From assembly GCA_025993795.1 (NCBI GenBank), contig JAMQHL010000049.1, positions 62,001-126,000 on the forward strand: a DNA stretch of 64,000 nt, in the 5' to 3' direction. Source of the stretch: Planctomycetota bacterium (GTDB lineage: Bacteria; Planctomycetota; UBA8742; UBA2392). This document shows, in pieces, positions 60,356 through 64,000 of the stretch (positions within the stretch are counted from its first letter, which is position 1; each line of letters starts with the position of its first letter). Below the pieces are notes generated by a model, which was not told where the DNA came from, ran no database searches, and saw only the letters and a program-made list of their open reading frames with translations. The translations under genes and the position numbers were made by a program.

Positions 60356-61222
60356 CTAGCCCTTGGTGGTCTGGGTGCTGGGATTCTTGAGGGCTTCGTT
60401 GGCTTCTTTCTCGAGGTCGGTGCCTTTGTAATCCTTGGCAATGCCCTTGAGGCCGTCGACGTCACCCTTTTCGTGCATTTCCTTGATGCGATCGCGGCCG
60501 GCGTCCATGATTTCGTGGTAGAGCTTGATGGACTCAACCTGCGAAGGAAGGCCCACTACGCCCTCCTTGAAGTTCTTGAGCAGCGTCTTCACAGCGTTCT
60601 TGTCGTCCTGCTTGCTGTGCTGGTCGCGTGCCTTTTCGAGATTCTTGAACAGCTTCTTGTCCGCCTTGTCCGCCTCGTCCTTGACTTTGGCGATCAAGGC
60701 CTTGAGCGCATCGGTCTTTACCTTGGCGCCCGGACGGAAGTAGCTGTTGCCGTAGCTGTCGCACACGAACATGTCGGCTTTGCCAACGGAAACACCGTAG
60801 GCCAGTGACGGATTCGGACTCAGCAGCTTGCTGGTCGGAATCACTGAGTCTTCCGTCCAAGGCGACTTCTCGCGATCGGCGGAGTACGGAATCTTGATGA
60901 AGAGCGCGTCTTCCTTGCTCAATGCCGCCCAATCATCACCATACAGGTCAAAGTCGCTGTCCGCCTCGTCCGGGAAGTACAGGACGATCGGACGCCGCTC
61001 CGCTGCCGCTGTTTCCAGCGTGGCGGCATCGGCCTTGTTCCAGGACGGAACCTTGTTGGGATCTTTCGTGCGGGCTGCACCAGCCCCGGAGTTGGTCGGA
61101 CGATCAACGCGTCCGGCCTTACTCCCACCACCTCATCACTGGCCCGCAAGCGGCTGGGCAATCACGCCGGCAAGGCTGCCGACTACGATGCTCAGGGCCG
61201 CGATCGTGAGGAACTTTCTCAT
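60356..61222 (-). CDS. Putative exported selenoprotein, Sec-Sec form (two TGA at codons 29-30)
   Basis: Reading from ATG 61222 (GGAG, six-base spacing) through TGA TGA at 61133-61138 gives 288 residues: signal MRKFLTIAALSIVVGSLAGV, IAQPLAGQ, Sec29-Sec30, Gly/Ser linker, then a domain with RRPIVLYFP, ALFIKIPYSADREKSPW, IPTSKLLS and VCDSYGNS, then helices ending in KG. The same codon position holds TGA TGT in the paralogue at 59196. The two genes share IAQPLA-Q-U-x-GGG and the domain. Without recoding, only 60356-60922 would be seen, with no signal peptide. Function unknown; a redox-active vicinal pair on a flexible tether is plausible. Confidence 0.85.
61094..61118 (-). promoter_or_regulatory. 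SECIS-like hairpin of the Sec-Sec gene
   Basis: CGGACG/CGTCCG six-base stem, extended by two G-C pairs across a C-A mismatch, loop CGTTGAT. The loop starts 26 bases after the first TGA and 23 after the second. G is the second loop base, as the bacterial SECIS rule expects. Stronger than the hairpin of the other gene. Confidence 0.6.
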
Positions 61223-61276
61223 GAAGCGCTCCGTTTCTGTGTTAGTGCGATTTGCACCAAACGCACCCGATTGGAA

Positions 61277-61306
61277 ATTGTACGGCATACTTGAGTGATA
61301 TGGAAA
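61277..61306 (-). promoter_or_regulatory. Possible promoter of the selenoprotein genes
   Basis: On the minus strand TTTCCA and TACAAT are 18 bases apart, giving a start near 61270 and a 48-base leader before ATG 61222. Confidence 0.4.
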
Positions 61307-61367
61307 CGGATTCCCTTACGCAGGTCGCAACTATTTTTTTGAGATCGAAAGCGCGCTACCTCGGGGG

Positions 61368-61413
61368 TTGTTTTCGATAGATTCTGCTTTATATATTACC
61401 CAGAACATGTTCT
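61368..61413 (+). promoter_or_regulatory. sodB promoter with palindromic operator
   Basis: TTGTTT (61368) and TATATT (61392) are 18 bases apart. The perfect 12-bp palindrome AGAACATGTTCT at 61402-61413 covers the expected start site, which is where a repressor would act. The regulator is unknown. A GCGGGC/GCCCGC hairpin and AAGGAG follow before the ATG. Confidence 0.5.
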
Positions 61414-61454
61414 CAGGCTGCGGGCCTACAGCCCGCCTTTAAGGAGACTTCCGC

Positions 61455-62036
61455 ATGCCATTCGAACTGCCCAAGCTACCGTACGCCAAGACTGATCTCG
61501 CGCCGCACCTGAGCGAGGAAACCTTCAACTATCATTACGAAAAGCACCACACCGCATATGTGACCATCCTCAACAAACTCACTGAGGGCAAGCCCGAAGC
61601 CGGCAAGTCCCTTGAGGACCTGATCAAGACCACCGAAGGCGGCGTGTTCAATAGTGCGGCCCAGGTGTGGAATCACACGTTCTATTGGCACAGCATGAAG
61701 AAGGGCGGCGGCGGCGCGCCGACCGGCAAGTTGGCCGATGCAATCAACAAAGACTTCGGCAGCTTCGACGAATTCAAGAAGCAGTTCACTGAAGCCGCCA
61801 CCACCCAGTTCGGCAGCGGTTGGGGCTGGCTGGTCAAGGGCAAAGACGGCAAGTTGAAGGTGGTCAAGACCGGCAACGCCGATTGTCCGCTCAAATACGG
61901 CGACACCCCGCTGCTGACGATCGACGTGTGGGAGCACGCGTACTACATTGACTACCGCAACGCGCGCCCCAAGTACATCGAGACCTTCCTTAACAACCTT
62001 GCCAACTGGGACTTCGCAGCCAAGAACCTGGGATAG
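61455..62036 (+). CDS. sodB: Superoxide dismutase, iron type
   Basis: A 193-residue Fe/Mn superoxide dismutase. Metal ligands and family marks: NYHYEKHHTAYV, VWNHTFYWHSMKK, FGSGWGWL, VWEHAYYIDYRN. FNSAAQVWNH with the Gln and AATTQFGSGW favour the iron form. It removes superoxide in the cytoplasm (no signal peptide). AAGGAG lies nine bases before the ATG. It is divergent from the selenoprotein gene and behind a palindromic operator. Confidence 0.95.
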   Translation: MPFELPKLPYAKTDLAPHLSEETFNYHYEKHHTAYVTILNKLTEGKPEAGKSLEDLIKTTEGGVFNSAAQVWNHTFYWHSMKKGGGGAPTGKLADAINKDFGSFDEFKKQFTEAATTQFGSGWGWLVKGKDGKLKVVKTGNADCPLKYGDTPLLTIDVWEHAYYIDYRNARPKYIETFLNNLANWDFAAKNLG

Positions 62037-62059
62037 CCCCGAAAGGGTTTCCGATCAAG

Positions 62060-62087
62060 ACCAGCCCGGCGCACTCGCCGGGCTGGT
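62060..62087. terminator. Hairpin between sodB and the convergent TPR gene
   Basis: ACCAGCCCGGCG and CGCCGGGCTGGT form a perfect 12-bp stem with CACT loop, followed on the plus strand by TCAGTCTGTC. It can serve both genes. Confidence 0.75.
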
Positions 62088-63614
62088 TCAGTCTGTCCCC
62101 AACGCCACGATACCCGCAGCGTCGCACGACTCATGCATCTCCTGCGACAGTCGCGCGAGAGCCGCAGGGTCAGCCATTCGCAGGCACTGCACACCTTGTG
62201 ACCAGCGTTGCTGCGCCGCGTCGGGCGCCGCTCGGTGCAGCATCAGCAGGGCTTGCCGGCAAAGCGTCGTTCCCTCAAGACCCTGATCGCCCAGGCGGCG
62301 GGCGGTCGCGATGGCGTGCTCGAACTGCTTGTCGCACAGATCCGGCTTGCCGAGGTCCTCATATGCGGCAGCTAAATGCAACTGCGAACGCACGGCACCT
62401 CGTTCATCTCCGGCTTTCAGTCTGGCCGCGATGGCCGCGAGGTATGTTGGAACGGCCTGCGAATCATTTTTCTGTGATCTGTAGAATGACGCAAGGTTGG
62501 AAAGCTTGATGCCCTCGCCGTGCGGATTCCCGATCGACCGTTCAATGTCGATGGCCCTGAGGTACGTGGCTTCCGCCAGTTGGTGGCGGCCTGCGTCGTC
62601 GTGCAGCGAAGCGAGATTCCCCAGCGTGGCGGCCTCGACACGAAGGTTGCCGACGCGGTGATGAATCGCCAGGGCGCGATTTGCGGTTTCTTCGGCAAGT
62701 GCAACGCGGCTGGTGACCGCATAGACATTCGAAAGATTCACCAGCGCGCTGCCTTCGCCCCGCAGGTCACCCAAATCGCGGTGGATTGCAAGTGCATCAA
62801 GAGCGGCCTTCTCGGCGCTGGCGTAATCCTGCGCGCTGAGGTGAATACCAGAGAGATTGGACAGGGCAACGCACTGCGCTTTGCGGTTGCCGACTTCACG
62901 ATGGATCTCCAGGGCATCCTCCAGCATCTGCTGTGCCTCGGAGTAGCGGCCGGTCTGCTGCAGGTATGTCGCCATGTTTGCGATCGCGATGCCGATGTCG
63001 CGTCGTGTGCCGTATCGTCGCTGTATTGCCAGTGACTGCGTGTACGCCTGTTCGGCTTCTGTCCCGCGCCCGGTTTCCCGGTACACCAACCCCAGCGTAC
63101 TGAGCACGGTTGCATGCATGCCGGGCTGGCCGGCCGCGAGAAAGCCTTGCGCGGATTCATCCAGCAACCGCAGCGCCTTTTGGGATTCCAGCGAGTGATG
63201 CAGGCACAGCCCCGCCCGCCATTGCGCCATCGCCTGATGCTTGCCCGACGTAATCCCGCCAAGCTGCAGCCAAATCCCGGCGGCTTCAGCATTGCGATAG
63301 TTTCGCTGGGCGAATTCCCCGGCACGAAACAGGTAAGCCGCCTGCATTTGTCGAAGCTCCGGGGAGTCCGCGACATTGGCCTCTGCGGCATGCCGTGCCA
63401 GGTCAAGCGCAATGGCGTCATGAACGTGCGTACTCTCGGGTGCGTCGTCGCCGACGTGAAAGTCGTGCGGCGGCGGGTCGCAGCCACCCTGCAGAATGGA
63501 AAGCGCATGGGCATGCAGCACCGCACGATCGCCGGGCAGTTGCAGCTCATAGGCGGCCACTCGCAAAAGCGCGTGTCGAAAAAAGTACGCGATTTCGGCG
63601 CTCGGCGCGGGCAT
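62088..63614 (-). CDS. TPR protein with N-terminal FRHALLR motif (second copy)
   Basis: A 508-residue protein. The N-terminus YFFRHALLRVAAYELQLPGD is near-identical to that of the gene at 39910 (YLFRHALLRDAAYDLQLPAD). About eight TPR-like repeats follow (for example ALSNLSGIHLSAQDYASAEK; ALVNLSNVYAVTSRVALAEE). No ATPase domain is attached. It probably is a protein-interaction scaffold. It starts at ATG 63614; nothing recognisable precedes it. Confidence 0.75.
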   Translation of the reverse strand: MPAPSAEIAYFFRHALLRVAAYELQLPGDRAVLHAHALSILQGGCDPPPHDFHVGDDAPESTHVHDAIALDLARHAAEANVADSPELRQMQAAYLFRAGEFAQRNYRNAEAAGIWLQLGGITSGKHQAMAQWRAGLCLHHSLESQKALRLLDESAQGFLAAGQPGMHATVLSTLGLVYRETGRGTEAEQAYTQSLAIQRRYGTRRDIGIAIANMATYLQQTGRYSEAQQMLEDALEIHREVGNRKAQCVALSNLSGIHLSAQDYASAEKAALDALAIHRDLGDLRGEGSALVNLSNVYAVTSRVALAEETANRALAIHHRVGNLRVEAATLGNLASLHDDAGRHQLAEATYLRAIDIERSIGNPHGEGIKLSNLASFYRSQKNDSQAVPTYLAAIAARLKAGDERGAVRSQLHLAAAYEDLGKPDLCDKQFEHAIATARRLGDQGLEGTTLCRQALLMLHRAAPDAAQQRWSQGVQCLRMADPAALARLSQEMHESCDAAGIVALGTD

Positions 63615-64000
63615 GTCCGGATGCTACCGGGCGAGTCGTCGCGTGCAATGAAGCGCTGGGGACTGTCAGAATCGACTGTTTTGTCCCCATATCAACTATC
63701 AACCGACAGCGCTGGCTTTGCTGTTCTGGCGCGGTACATTCCCGTCGTGCAGTGCGGTGTTGCAGCACTGGGTTGTGGGTGTCGCCTCTGCGAAGGCAGG
63801 CACCCGGGGGATGGCGCCCCGCGCCGGGTAACCGGCGCAAGTGGGACGACGGCACCGGCCGCCTTACCATGGGAGTCATCACCGCGCGGGGATACCCGCG
63901 CCTGCAGTCCGGTCCTGTGAGTTGCCGGCGCAAGTCGTCAGCCCGCTGGGTCAGGGTTGTGGAGCTGGGTGAGGAAACCAGCCGCTGCACAAAGCCACGG
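63615..64000. other. 386-base GC-rich stretch without a gene, with stable hairpins
   Basis: No supported gene is seen. Two 7-bp hairpins stand out: GCGCCGG-GTAA-CCGGCGC (63821-63838, a GNRA-type loop) and GCGCGGG-GATA-CCCGCGC (63884-63901). CCGGCGCAAGT occurs twice (63832 and 63925). The pattern suggests a structured RNA that may continue past the window edge, but I cannot assign a class. Confidence 0.4.

Noticed and set aside
60356-60922. Short stand-alone protein starting at 60922
   Set aside because: Same reasoning; the upstream frame to 61222 is coding except for TGA TGA, and the N-terminal part is conserved with the paralogue.
63828-63901. c-di-GMP-I riboswitch resemblance (AGTGGGACG ... 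CGGCC)
   Set aside because: The key GCAAAGCC core is missing and no downstream gene is placed to be regulated on that strand.
63900-64000. RNase P RNA beginning near the window end (GAGGAAA present)
   Set aside because: The conserved continuation GTCCGGGCTC is absent and no other RNase P core segment was found.

Overview
This window is GC-rich (roughly 60-65% by eye) bacterial chromosome, densely coding on both strands, with no CRISPR array, rRNA gene, insertion sequence or prophage that I can see. The best guess at the host is a Gram-negative-type bacterium of the Planctomycetota or a close relative. Reasons are LpxK and LpxL (lipid A), many lipoproteins, an enlarged SecE and NusG, Ig-like and TPR proteins, and a Gly-rich/Cys/hydrophobic/poly-Arg C-terminal sorting tail. 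This taxonomic call is inference.

Layout. 1-6770 (minus strand): the classical translation block, in transcription order tRNA-Thr(TGT), tRNA-Tyr, tRNA-Gly, tRNA-Thr(GGT), tuf, rpmG, tRNA-Trp, secE, nusG, rplK, rplA, rplJ, rplL, rpoB (cut by the window edge). 7.0-11.6 kb: a DUF2062-type membrane protein, a 1117-residue AsmA-like protein with five internal repeats, and a GDPD phosphodiesterase. 11.6-17.5 kb (minus): two tRNAs, topA, ruvX, manC, leuB. 17.7-31.6 kb: an M48 membrane protease, secreted and lipoprotein genes, rplM-rpsI, menG, accA, a regulator, and a pair of zinc-ribbon membrane proteins. 31.6-43.5 kb: comEC, cell-envelope lipoproteins, lpxK-lpxL and hypothetical genes. 43.9-49.6 kb: an F-type ATP synthase operon (atpZ, atpI-like, atpB, atpE, atpF, atpH, a lipoprotein, atpA) that stops at a terminator after atpA, with no atpG, atpD or atpC.

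50.0-61.2 kb is the most interesting part: a selenium locus. It holds a PhnD-type binding protein, ABC ATPase and fused permease that resemble the proposed selenium-oxyanion transporter branch. After an intervening ppc gene come tRNA-Sec(TCA), a glycosyltransferase, selA, and two tandem paralogous genes. Each paralogue has an in-frame TGA at codon 29, directly after a signal peptide. One reads Sec-Cys (TGA TGT), the other Sec-Sec (TGA TGA). Each has a potential SECIS hairpin a short distance downstream, a Gly-rich linker, and a conserved domain that may be thioredoxin-like but has no CxxC. I read these as two exported selenoproteins of a family I do not recognise. The fused permease also carries, between its two transmembrane halves, a segment that aligns with one lobe of the neighbouring binding protein.

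61.4-64 kb: an iron-type superoxide dismutase behind a palindromic operator, then a large TPR protein whose N-terminal motif is shared with a second TPR protein at 39.9 kb, and a GC-rich stretch without genes.

Limits: all assignments come from reading the sequence. No database search, RNA folding program or alignment program was run.
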